Notes: generated by a model from the sequence alone, not told the origin. 18,022 bases of DNA from Sulfurovum sp. (GCA_020726085.1 DYTG01000023.1:1-18022), one strand, 5' to 3'; counted from the first letter of the stretch, positions 7,111 through 13,349 are shown. Translations and numbers: made by a program.

Positions 7111-7804
7111 CGTTTGCCTTTTGTTTGACTATATTGTATAGGTCGGGACGAAAATATTGCGTTTTTGCCCTAGATAGTCGATTTTTTAAGTCTATAATTT
7201 TACTATGATTTCCCTTAGAATATTCTAAAATACTAGAGTAGTTCTCATAAATAAGAGGTTTTGTGAAGGCAGGTGCTTCCAAAAGCCCCTCTTCGTAGCT
7301 CTCAATCGCCAAAGAGTCGCTATTACCCAATACTCCCTCGACGTTGCGACTGATAGCATCGCACAGCACCATACTCGCCAACTCTCCGCCCGTAAGAATA
7401 TAATCTCCAATCGAAAATATCTCATCGGCATACTTCTCAATCACCCGCTCATCAATCCCCTCATAACGACCGCTTACGAGTACAATATGCTCTTTTTTCG
7501 CCAAACGTTTGGCATCGTGCTGCCTAAAAGGTTTGCCAACAGGGGAGCAAAAGATAATATGGGCATGAGGCCAGAGTGATAAGATGTGATCAAAAGTATC
7601 AAAAAGCGGCTGAGGAGCCATAAGCATCCCCGCTCCTCCCCCCACCATGTGTGCATCAACCCGATGATGTTTGTCGGTAGTCACATCACGAGGATTATAA
7701 AAATCTATCGAAATCTGCCCACCCTCAACCGCACGAGCCAAAATCGAATCACCAAAGTAGCCCTCAATAATATTTTGAAAAAGTGTTACAAAACTAAAAC
7801 GCAT
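7100..7804 (-). CDS. trmD: tRNA (guanine37-N1)-methyltransferase TrmD
   Basis: TrmD methylates N1 of G37 next to the anticodon, preventing +1 frameshifting, and is essential in most bacteria. The 234-aa protein shows the SPOUT trefoil-knot residues SGRYEGIDERV (about 111-121) and SIGDYILTGGELA (about 131-143), GGGAGM (55-60), and the C-terminal RPDLY helix. The start at 7804 (MRFSFVTLFQNI) is conserved in the family. A ribosome binding site (AAAGG) and a TATAAT box lie just upstream, inside a repeat whose second copy is at 9122-9173. In most relatives trmD follows rimM directly; here about 2.1 kb of accessory DNA separates them, so trmD and rplS probably depend on the local promoter. The gene overlaps rplS by 11 bases. 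Confidence 0.98.
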   Translation of the reverse strand: MRFSFVTLFQNIIEGYFGDSILARAVEGGQISIDFYNPRDVTTDKHHRVDAHMVGGGAGMLMAPQPLFDTFDHILSLWPHAHIIFCSPVGKPFRQHDAKRLAKKEHIVLVSGRYEGIDERVIEKYADEIFSIGDYILTGGELASMVLCDAISRNVEGVLGNSDSLAIESYEEGLLEAPAFTKPLIYENYSSILEYSKGNHSKIIDLKNRLSRAKTQYFRPDLYNIVKQKANDEK

Positions 7805-7844
7805 CGCTAAACCTTTGAAAATGTGTGATTATAGCGAAAATTGG
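7794..7844. repeat. Direct repeat copy A (trmD 5' region)
   Basis: A 51-bp copy of an imperfect direct repeat; the partner is 9122-9173. The alignment has 46 identical columns of 52, with five substitutions and one single-base gap. Shared blocks include acctttgaaaatgt and gcgaaaattgg. This copy covers the first codons of trmD (11 bases), its ribosome binding site and its TATAAT box. Confidence 0.9.
7828..7833 (-). promoter_or_regulatory. Putative -10 box for trmD-rplS
   Basis: TATAAT on the minus strand, 23 bases before the trmD ATG, followed by CAAAGG as ribosome binding site. The equivalent position in repeat copy B reads CATAAT. No clear -35 is visible. Confidence 0.5.
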
Positions 7845-7974
7845 GCAAAAATATTTTTTGATACTGGATGAATATATAAACTAGACTTGATATTATGTTG
7901 GTAACTTTGTGGTTTGGTTATAAAGATACATTATAATTATTATACAAATCTCCATAACTTACATCAAAGAGCGA

Positions 7975-8976
7975 CTAAGGAATAAACTCTTTTTTATTTT
8001 GAGCATTTAAAATTTGAACTTTAATCTCTTTGGCGATAGCCTCTACCATGGGTACAACGATGGAATTTCCAATGCGATTGTAGAGATTGGCTTTTGAGCC
8101 AATGAGTTTAAAATCATCCCCAAAACCCATCAATCTAAAGCACTCCATCATCGTTAATTTTCTAACTCTGCCCTCATGATAGATAAAATACCTTCCTGCG
8201 GACTCTTGAGAGGCGATTGTCGGGTGCGTTCCATTGGCATCATAGATTCTATTGGGTTGTTTGTGTACCCTTGAGAGGTGTTGTGTATTTTCTCTTGTAC
8301 CTTTAGTGCGAATATTTTTATTGCGATAGCCACAAAAAATAAGCCCAGATGGTTGTCTCTTTGGATTTTCTATCAAGGTATATTCGCCCTCTTCTAAATA
8401 GTCAAACTTTCCATCTTTTTCCAAAATATCTACAATACGCACGGGTGATTTTTTTTCAAGTTTATTAAAATCAAATTTTACGCCATTGAGTGAACCTACG
8501 ATAATCGTCCTTTCTCTATTTTGAGGCACACCAAAATCTTTTGCATTTAAAACTTCCCAATTTGTGGCGTAGCCCAATTCATTAAGCGTATCCAAAATAA
8601 CCCTTAATGTTTTTCCTCCATCATGATTTTTAAAATGCTTGACATTTTCCAAAACGACAACTTTTGGCTCTTTGGCTTTCAGTATTCTAGCTATATCAAA
8701 AAATAGCGTTCCTCTCGTATCTTCAAATCCTTTTTTCTCCCCTGCAATACTAAAAGGCTGACATGGAAAACCTGCCAATAAAATATCGTGATTTGAGATT
8801 TGATTTTCATCTATTTGAGTAATATCACCCAATGGTAATTCACCAAAATTTTCACAGTACATTTGCCTAGCATGAATATCTATCTCGCTACTAAATAGAC
8901 ACTCGCACCCCAAAGCCTCAAACCCTTGCCTAAAACCACCAATCCCAGCAAAGAGGTCAATAAATTTATAGTTCAT
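7975..8976 (-). CDS. Orphan DNA (cytosine-5-)-methyltransferase
   Basis: The 333-aa protein has the C5-methyltransferase motifs in normal order: motif I DLFAGIGGFRQGF (7-19, SAM binding), motif IV GFPCQPFSIAG (69-79, catalytic Cys72), motif VI VLENVKHF (108-115), motif VIII QNRERTIIVG (152-161), a target-recognition region at about 180-265, and motif X YNRIGNSIVVPMV (299-311). It transfers a methyl group from SAM to C5 of cytosine in a specific DNA site; the site cannot be read from sequence alone. No restriction endonuclease or Vsr nuclease gene is in the window, so it is an orphan or the survivor of a lost system. The start ATG at 8976 overlaps the end of a short ORF. The gene lies between two direct repeats derived from the trmD 5' region and looks AT-richer than the flanking ribosomal genes. 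Confidence 0.95.
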   Translation of the reverse strand: MNYKFIDLFAGIGGFRQGFEALGCECLFSSEIDIHARQMYCENFGELPLGDITQIDENQISNHDILLAGFPCQPFSIAGEKKGFEDTRGTLFFDIARILKAKEPKVVVLENVKHFKNHDGGKTLRVILDTLNELGYATNWEVLNAKDFGVPQNRERTIIVGSLNGVKFDFNKLEKKSPVRIVDILEKDGKFDYLEEGEYTLIENPKRQPSGLIFCGYRNKNIRTKGTRENTQHLSRVHKQPNRIYDANGTHPTIASQESAGRYFIYHEGRVRKLTMMECFRLMGFGDDFKLIGSKANLYNRIGNSIVVPMVEAIAKEIKVQILNAQNKKEFIP

Positions 8977-9101
8977 GGCTTAGCTCTTTCAAAAGTTCAT
9001 TCCATTTTTGCTTATGAATAGATTTTAGTTCATTATCATTTTGTGTCAATATTTTCGATTGCTTCATTGTAAATTTCTATTAATTGTTGCTTATAACTCA
9101 T
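8966..9101 (-). pseudogene. Small ORF upstream of the methyltransferase, apparently frameshifted
   Basis: From ATG 9101-9099, preceded by AAAAGG at a good distance, the minus strand reads MSYKQQLIEIYNEAIENIDTK and stops at TGA 9038-9036. Just before that stop lies an A4 run. With one A fewer, the reading continues as NDNELKSIHKQKWNELLKELSHEL to TAA 8968-8966, giving a 44-aa charged, helix-prone protein overlapping the methyltransferase start by 11 bases. It could be a degraded controller or partner gene, a real 21-aa leader ORF, or chance. I do not recognise the sequence. Confidence 0.4.
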
Positions 9102-9121
9102 AAATTTTACCTTTTGTTTAT

Positions 9122-9173
9122 CTAAAATGCATCCGCTAGACCTTTGAAAATGTCTTATTATGGCGAAAATTGG
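9122..9173. repeat. Direct repeat copy B, upstream of the methyltransferase
   Basis: This is the 52-bp partner of 7794-7844, in the same orientation. On the minus strand it reads CATAAT, a CAAAGG ribosome binding site, then ATG CAT TTT AGA followed outside the repeat by TAA, against ATG CGT TTT AGT in genuine trmD. It is therefore a stranded copy of the trmD start region now ahead of the methyltransferase transcript. Confidence 0.9.
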
Positions 9174-9176
9174 CTA

Positions 9177-9205
9177 TTGACATAGTGACCAAAGAGTTAT
9201 ATAAA
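9177..9205 (+). promoter_or_regulatory. Consensus-like sigma-70 promoter of the Phd/PIN operon
   Basis: TTGACA (9177-9182), a 17-base spacer and TATAAA (9200-9205), then AAAAGG (9211-9216) as ribosome binding site and ATG at 9224. It starts only four bases after repeat copy B ends. Phd-type antitoxins usually repress their own promoter, but no clear palindromic operator is visible here. Confidence 0.65.
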
Positions 9206-9223
9206 TAGATAAAAGGCTTATAA

Positions 9224-9469
9224 ATGAACATTACAGCAACCCAACTCAAACAACAAACGCATATTCTTTCACATCTAAATGCAGAGGATATTATTGTCAC
9301 CAAAAGAGATAAACCTTTTGCAGTCATTATAGCGTATGATAAATACCAAGAGATGCTAACTCAAAACCAACAACAAGCTATTGAGAAAAAAATTCAAGCC
9401 CTCCAATTGATTGAAGCTATTAATTTAGGTGGCAAAGATTATCAAAGTATCAAAAGCGAAATGGCATAA
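9224..9469 (+). CDS. Phd/YefM-family antitoxin
   Basis: An 81-aa protein with the typical Phd/YefM N-terminal fold: MNITATQLKQQTHILSHL, then the strand-turn DIIVTKRDKPFAVIIAYDKYQEM (VTKRDKPFAVII, about residues 25-36). A glutamine-rich helix and a C-terminal toxin-binding tail follow. It should neutralise the PIN toxin encoded three bases downstream and, as for the family, bind its own promoter with the N-terminal domain. The start has an AAAAGG ribosome binding site and a near-consensus promoter. The pair faces opposite to the ribosomal operon it interrupts, and converges on rimM. Confidence 0.9.
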   Translation: MNITATQLKQQTHILSHLNAEDIIVTKRDKPFAVIIAYDKYQEMLTQNQQQAIEKKIQALQLIEAINLGGKDYQSIKSEMA

Positions 9470-9472
9470 CCG

Positions 9473-9874
9473 ATGCAAAAGCTTTTTTTGGATGCCAATA
9501 TCATTTTAGACCTTATTGATATTAAAAGAGATAGAGTTGCCATCACCAAAGAGCGGCTCACCACCCATTTGGCTAACGGTGATAGGCTCTATGCAAGTTG
9601 CGATATTTTTACTACGATCTATTATGTAGCAGCTAAACACAATGAATTTAGTAAAGTTATTGCTCAACTTGAAGCTATTACAAGCTTTGTTGAGATTATC
9701 CCTATTGATGCTAATATTATCCATGAAGCTATCAGGGTTGGCAAAGCCAGTGAGCATAAAGATTTAGAAGATATACTTCAATATATCTGTGCCAAAGAGA
9801 TGGTATGTGATTTGATTTTGAGCAACGACAAAGGATTTTATGCCCCTGATATTGAGCTTCAAAGGGTAGTTTGA
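9473..9874 (+). CDS. PIN-domain (VapC-like) ribonuclease toxin
   Basis: A 133-aa PIN-domain protein. Metal-binding acidic residues are visible: Asp7 in LFLDANIILDL, Asp44 in SCDIFTTIYYVA, Asp97 and Asp100 in HKDLEDILQY, and Asp119 in LSNDKGF. Such toxins cut RNA (tRNA or rRNA in characterised VapC proteins) and stop growth when the antitoxin is degraded; the target here is unknown. All catalytic positions are kept, so it is probably active. The start lies three bases after the antitoxin stop. The gene ends 72 bases before the convergent rimM stop. Confidence 0.92.
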   Translation: MQKLFLDANIILDLIDIKRDRVAITKERLTTHLANGDRLYASCDIFTTIYYVAAKHNEFSKVIAQLEAITSFVEIIPIDANIIHEAIRVGKASEHKDLEDILQYICAKEMVCDLILSNDKGFYAPDIELQRVV

Positions 9875-9946
9875 AAAGGCATAGAGTAATAAGATAGTAG
9901 ATAAGTAATGAGGCTATTCCTATCAAAAGTTGATTGTGAGGCTACT

Positions 9947-10483
9947 TTAACTCGCTTCTAATATATCTTTGGTATCTTGTGTCACTATTTTTTTTGCATC
10001 TTTATCGACACTAAGAATATAGCGTGGAATGTAGGGGACTAAAAAACTTTTGGCAAAACCTGCTTCAATTAGTGTAGTATCGGTATCAATTTGGAGGTAG
10101 TCGATGTTTAAGATTCGTTGAATGTCGCTTACTTTGCCCAAAAGTTCTTCATGGTCATAGAGAAGCAAACCGATAATATCAAACCAAAAGTACTGCCCCT
10201 CTTGAAGGTCACAGCTCTTTTGGGTCTCTTCGAGTGAAGTGTAAATCTTGGTATTGGTAAGGCGTTTAGCAGTGTCAATATCGCCGTATCCTACAAAACC
10301 AATCAATCCCTTATCCAAATCAATACGAGCCACTTGAAGTTTGCCCCTATCGCTCTCAAACGATTTACCTATTTGAAATTGCTCTGGGAAGTCGGTATGA
10401 AAGTGGATTTTGAGATCACCCCAAAGTCCGTGCGTTTTGCCTATTTGGGCGATAAAAAATTGATGGCTTGTTGTTGAAAGCAT
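9947..10483 (-). CDS. rimM: Ribosome maturation factor RimM
   Basis: RimM assists 30S head assembly and binds S19. The 178-aa protein shows the N-terminal RimM domain (FFIAQIGKTHGLWGDLKIHFHTDFPEQF, about residues 9-36) and a C-terminal PRC-barrel (QYFWFDIIGLLLYDHEELLGKVSDI from about 97, then DYLQIDT and VPYIPRYI). Its ATG follows the khpA stop with no gap (TAGATG), so translation is coupled. In related genomes trmD follows directly; here the next 2.1 kb is a toxin-antitoxin pair and a methyltransferase, and rimM ends LEAS followed by TAA with no obvious terminator. Confidence 0.96.
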   Translation of the reverse strand: MLSTTSHQFFIAQIGKTHGLWGDLKIHFHTDFPEQFQIGKSFESDRGKLQVARIDLDKGLIGFVGYGDIDTAKRLTNTKIYTSLEETQKSCDLQEGQYFWFDIIGLLLYDHEELLGKVSDIQRILNIDYLQIDTDTTLIEAGFAKSFLVPYIPRYILSVDKDAKKIVTQDTKDILEAS

Positions 10484-10723
10484 CTAAAGAGGCTTCACGT
10501 TGATGCGGTAGTTTTTGCCACCTTTTGCTTTGCATCCTGAGATAAAGGTTTTGATAGAATTTATCATTCGCCCCTCTTTGCCAATGAGCTTACCAATATC
10601 TTCACTTGATGCATAAATGGTAATCTCATCAAGAGCATTATCAATATTTTCGACATCTACACGGATACTTTGAGGGCTACTGACGAGTAACCTTGCATAG
10701 GAGGCGATCAACTCTTCTACCAT
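10484..10723 (-). CDS. khpA: KH-domain RNA-binding protein (KhpA/YlqC type)
   Basis: A 79-aa protein consisting of one KH domain with the RNA-binding GxxG loop in LIGKEGRMINSIKTF (about residues 45-59), preceded by SIRVDVENIDNALDEITIYAS. Members of this family bind RNA and, in Gram-positive bacteria, work with KhpB; its role in Campylobacterota is poorly known. It lies eight bases after rpsP and directly abuts rimM, the standard position for this family between S16 and RimM. It is intact. Confidence 0.94.
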   Translation of the reverse strand: MVEELIASYARLLVSSPQSIRVDVENIDNALDEITIYASSEDIGKLIGKEGRMINSIKTFISGCKAKGGKNYRINVKPL

Positions 10724-10731
10724 AGGGACTC

Positions 10732-10959
10732 TTATTTATTGGCTAGTCGTGAAACGGTTGGACTCATCTTTGCACCTACACCCGTCCAGTATGTTAGTCT
10801 CTCTCTATCGATGACAAGATCTTTTTGGGCTGAAATGGGGTTGTAGTATCCAATAGCTTCAATCCAACCGCTATCTCGTCTCTTTCGGCTATCGGTTACG
10901 ACGATTCTGTAAAAGGGCTTCTTTTTGCGTCCCATTCGTGTTAATCTAATGACTGTCAT
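10732..10959 (-). CDS. rpsP: 30S ribosomal protein S16
   Basis: A 75-aa protein beginning MTVIRLTRMGRKKKPFYRIV, with the signature DSRKRRDSGWIEAIGYYNPI. Length and sequence are typical. S16 is an early-to-middle assembly protein of the 30S body. It is the first gene of the translation cluster, with an AAAGGA ribosome binding site eight or so bases before the ATG. A long inverted repeat fills most of its 5' leader, and a TATAAT box lies just beyond. Directly upstream is a second toxin-antitoxin module on the same strand. Confidence 0.98.
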   Translation of the reverse strand: MTVIRLTRMGRKKKPFYRIVVTDSRKRRDSGWIEAIGYYNPISAQKDLVIDRERLTYWTGVGAKMSPTVSRLANK

Positions 10960-10983
10960 TGTTTTTTCCTTTGTGTAAATATG

Positions 10984-11036
10984 CTAAAGTATTCACAACT
11001 CATTTCATCCCTCAAAGGGAGTTGTCAATACTTTAG
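10984..11036 (-). promoter_or_regulatory. Large hairpin in the rpsP 5' leader
   Basis: The arms 10984-11001 and 11019-11036 are inverted copies matching at 17 of 18 positions, around a 17-base loop that can itself form a small hairpin (TCCCT-TTG-AGGGA on the minus strand). On the minus strand the element begins about nine bases after the TATAAT at 11050-11045, so it would sit at the very 5' end of the rpsP message and end 24 bases before the ATG. There is no U tract, so it is not an intrinsic terminator. It may protect the 5' end, or take part in autogenous control by a ribosomal protein. Confidence 0.8.
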
Positions 11037-11044
11037 GGAAGGGA

Positions 11045-11050
11045 ATTATA
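11045..11050 (-). promoter_or_regulatory. Putative -10 box of the rpsP operon
   Basis: TATAAT on the minus strand. The expected transcription start near 11038 would place the first base at the foot of the leader hairpin. No strong -35 is seen. Confidence 0.5.
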
Positions 11051-11134
11051 GCAAAATAATATTAAATAAACCTGAAGGATGTCTTTTAGTAGCTTATTTT
11101 TGTGCATAAAATCTGCATTGAAAAATCTCACACA

Positions 11135-11386
11135 TCAATACACCTCTTTTCTATGTGCTATTCTAATCAGTGTGATAAGCAAGAGACTATTTTCTTTGAG
11201 ATAAATAATCCTATAATCTCCAACCCGTTTGCGAAACTTCCCTTTATGTTTTCCTTTGAGTGATTTATCGGTTGCAAAATTTCCATTTTTCAAATCCAAA
11301 ATTTTTACAGCAATTAAATTTTGTGCTTGAGTATCTAGCTTTAAAAACTCTTTTTGTGCTTCAGGGTCGAAAGCTACATCAAACAT
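11135..11386 (-). CDS. RelE/ParE-superfamily toxin
   Basis: The 83-aa protein MFDVAFDPEAQKEFLKL... has the RelE/ParE fold pattern: an N-terminal helical hairpin (EAQKEFLKLDTQAQNLI), then LKGKHKGKFRKRVGDYRIIYL and the closing strand LITLIRIAHRKEVY. The basic residues and the terminal Tyr fit the mRNA-cleaving RelE branch, but RelE and ParE cannot be separated safely from sequence alone. I chose the ATG at 11386 over an upstream in-frame one at 11470, because the extra 28 residues lie inside the antitoxin gene and do not match the family. This start overlaps the antitoxin stop by eight bases, the usual coupled layout. Confidence 0.9.
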   Translation of the reverse strand: MFDVAFDPEAQKEFLKLDTQAQNLIAVKILDLKNGNFATDKSLKGKHKGKFRKRVGDYRIIYLKENSLLLITLIRIAHRKEVY

Positions 11387-11609
11387 TGAGTCCAACCGAT
11401 TTAAAAACTTCTTCAAGTGATACAGCTTTGGTCTTACCACTTTTGAGGTCGTCAATCCTTTTGTCAGCAATCATTTCATCTAGCTTATCAAAGTACAATT
11501 CGATAGCTTTTTCAATTAAATGTGTCCTTGTTGTGTTTAGCTCCAAAGCATATTCATCAAGGTTTTGAACAATCTCCTTTTCGAGTCGTATATTGATAGC
11601 TTGTTTCAT
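11379..11609 (-). CDS. Ribbon-helix-helix antitoxin
   Basis: A 76-aa protein. Residues 1-45 (MKQAINIRLEKEIVQNLDEYALELNTTRTHLIEKAI, quoted in part) have the ribbon-helix-helix pattern: a short N-terminal DNA-binding strand (INIRLEKEI), helix, turn (NTTRTH) and second helix. The C-terminal half (KRIDDLKSGKTKAVSLEEVFKSVG) is the likely toxin-binding part. It pairs with the overlapping RelE/ParE-type toxin and probably represses its own near-consensus promoter. The module reads toward rpsP. Confidence 0.88.
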   Translation of the reverse strand: MKQAINIRLEKEIVQNLDEYALELNTTRTHLIEKAIELYFDKLDEMIADKRIDDLKSGKTKAVSLEEVFKSVGLNV

Positions 11610-11642
11610 TTTTGACCCTATTCATTTTATTTTGTAGATACA

Positions 11643-11671
11643 ATTGTAGTGCGAAATAGGTTCTTTGTCAA
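11643..11671 (-). promoter_or_regulatory. Consensus-like promoter of the RHH/RelE operon
   Basis: On the minus strand TTGACA (11671-11666), a 17-base spacer and TACAAT (11648-11643) stand 33 bases before the antitoxin ATG. It is one of the two best -35/-10 pairs in the window; the other also drives a toxin-antitoxin module. Confidence 0.65.
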
Positions 11672-11754
11672 ATGTATAAATTTCGATTATATAAACAATA
11701 GCCAATTGTTTGATTTTGGGATACAATAACGCTATGGAATAAGCATCAAGAAGT

Positions 11755-11760
11755 TATAAT
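11755..11760 (+). promoter_or_regulatory. Putative -10 box of the diguanylate cyclase-dapF operon
   Basis: TATAAT lies 30 bases before the GTG start at 11791, with a GATAGGGTA segment as a weak ribosome binding site. The -35 is not clear. Confidence 0.45.
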
Positions 11761-11790
11761 ATATATTTATGATTAAAATAGGATAGGGTA

Positions 11791-13329
11791 GTGAATAGGA
11801 AATTTTATTTTATTGCATTGATGCATGTAGCGCTCTTTTTGTTGTGTGTTTTAAACGCTTTCTACCATGCTCACTACGCTATTGGATTGTTGATTGCGAT
11901 ACTTTGGATAGTTTTGAGTGCATTTTTCTATCGATGGCTCAAGCACTATCATAAAACCATCACACTCAATCAAATCCTTGATAAAAAAGTCAAAGCCCAA
12001 ACGCAAAAGCTTGATCATCTCAACGGTGAACTCCAACGCTACAACAAAAAGCTCTCCAATGTCATTGATGGTTCCAATGTGGGCTATTGGGATTGGGAGC
12101 TTGGAACCGATAAGTATTACGTCAATGAGCGTTGGTTGGAGATGTTAAAATTGCAACGAAGCAGTGTCACTAATACCATCAAAGATTTGCTCAATCGCCT
12201 CCATCCTATCGACAAATCACACATTATGCCTAAAATCACACAAGCAATTGACGAAGATGTGCATTTTAACGTAGAGTATCGTTTGATGGACAAAAACGGA
12301 GAGTATGTTTGGATTGAGGCATCGGGAGCGGTGATTGGACGGGACAAAGAGGGTAATGCCTTGCGTCTATCGGGAACGCATCAAGATATTAGCAAACGAA
12401 AAAGCTTGGAGCGTATTCGCAATAAAAACAGAGAGTATCTCAATATTCTCTTTGATAACAATCCCAATATTATTGTAGTAAGCAACGCCCATGAGATATT
12501 AAGCACAAATCATCAATTTTTTAGATATTTTCCTGAATTTAGCTCTATCAAGGAGTTCAAAAAACACTATCGTTGTATTTGTGATCTCTTTGAGTTTGTG
12601 AAGGATAGCCATTTTTTACACTCCTCAAAAGCCAACAATTGGATTAGCGAAGCCATTGCCAATCCCGATAGTAAGGTATTGATTCGATACAAAGAGAACC
12701 AATATTACTTCAAGGTGATTGCTAGTTTGGTTAAATTTGACGGAGAGTTGCTCTATATTGTCACCTTTACCGACATTACCCAGCAACAACTCTTGCAAAA
12801 AAAGCTTGAGGAGATCTCTACCATCGATGAACTTACCGCTATTTATAATCGTCGCCATTTTAATACAATATTTAAAGAAGAGTATGCCAAAGCCAAAGAG
12901 ATGCAGACGAGTTTAAGTTTTGTGATGATGGATTTGGACAATTTCAAACTCTACAATGACAACTACGGACACGACAAAGGCGATATCGTCCTCCAAAGCG
13001 TAGCCAAAGCGTTCAAAGCCTCCTTGAAACGTTCAGGCGATTATGTTTTTCGATTGGGAGGTGAGGAGTTTGGTTTGCTCTTTAGAAACATCGATTACGC
13101 TCATTCTATCGAATATGCCAACAGTATGCGTCACAATGTAGCCCAATTAAATTTGGAGCATCTTCTTAATAAGCCTTATGACACAGTAACACTCTCTTTG
13201 GGGCTTTGTTATGTCGATTTTGCCAGTGATGAGGTGGAGCTTAAAGATATTTATCACTACGCCGACCAAGCCCTCTACGAATCCAAAAGCAATGGCAGAA
13301 ATGTAGTCTCTTCATGGAGATTGGATTAA
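11791..13329 (+). CDS. PAS-PAS-GGDEF diguanylate cyclase, membrane-anchored
   Basis: The 512-aa protein starts at GTG. It has two N-terminal membrane helices (about 6-24 and 29-48) with almost no periplasmic loop, a coiled coil (60-92), a PAS-3-like domain (about 93-204, ending RLSGTHQDISKRK), a second diverged PAS (about 215-335, ending VTFTDITQQQ) and a GGDEF domain (about 342-508). The active-site motif is RLGGEEF (421-427), metal residues lie in MMDLDNFK (Asp381, Asp383), and an inhibitory I-site RSGD (414-417) sits five residues before GGEEF. It should therefore make cyclic di-GMP from two GTP and be product-inhibited. With so short a loop, sensing is probably by the cytoplasmic PAS domains. 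It is followed by dapF after 20 bases, likely in one transcript. Confidence 0.95.
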   Translation: MNRKFYFIALMHVALFLLCVLNAFYHAHYAIGLLIAILWIVLSAFFYRWLKHYHKTITLNQILDKKVKAQTQKLDHLNGELQRYNKKLSNVIDGSNVGYWDWELGTDKYYVNERWLEMLKLQRSSVTNTIKDLLNRLHPIDKSHIMPKITQAIDEDVHFNVEYRLMDKNGEYVWIEASGAVIGRDKEGNALRLSGTHQDISKRKSLERIRNKNREYLNILFDNNPNIIVVSNAHEILSTNHQFFRYFPEFSSIKEFKKHYRCICDLFEFVKDSHFLHSSKANNWISEAIANPDSKVLIRYKENQYYFKVIASLVKFDGELLYIVTFTDITQQQLLQKKLEEISTIDELTAIYNRRHFNTIFKEEYAKAKEMQTSLSFVMMDLDNFKLYNDNYGHDKGDIVLQSVAKAFKASLKRSGDYVFRLGGEEFGLLFRNIDYAHSIEYANSMRHNVAQLNLEHLLNKPYDTVTLSLGLCYVDFASDEVELKDIYHYADQALYESKSNGRNVVSSWRLD

Positions 13330-13349
13330 CTAATACATAAGGATAAACA

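Larger units (their letters stand above)
7794..9173. mobile_element. Methyltransferase insertion flanked by long direct repeats
   Basis: The segment between and including the two repeat copies holds only a C5 DNA methyltransferase and a short broken upstream ORF. It interrupts the rimM-trmD junction of a conserved operon. No transposase, integrase or terminal inverted repeat is present. A target-derived direct repeat of about 51 bp with no recombinase gene fits insertion with long target duplication, reported by Kobayashi and colleagues for restriction-modification genes in Helicobacter pylori. The mechanism is inferred; the repeats are directly visible. Adjacent accessory DNA (the Phd/PIN pair, to 9946) lies outside the repeats and may be a separate insertion. 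Confidence 0.6.

Noticed and set aside
7845..7974. Possible terminator or small RNA between the methyltransferase and trmD
   Set aside because: The stretch is AT-rich, with no stem longer than a few base pairs followed by U residues, and no recognisable RNA.
9875..9946. Second target duplication around the Phd/PIN pair
   Set aside because: The short repeat tgaggcta (two copies about 27 bases apart) is too brief, and no copy of the rimM 3' end was found on the other side of the pair.
11387..11470. Longer RelE/ParE-type toxin start at 11470
   Set aside because: The extra 28 residues are antitoxin sequence in another frame and do not resemble the family N-terminus.
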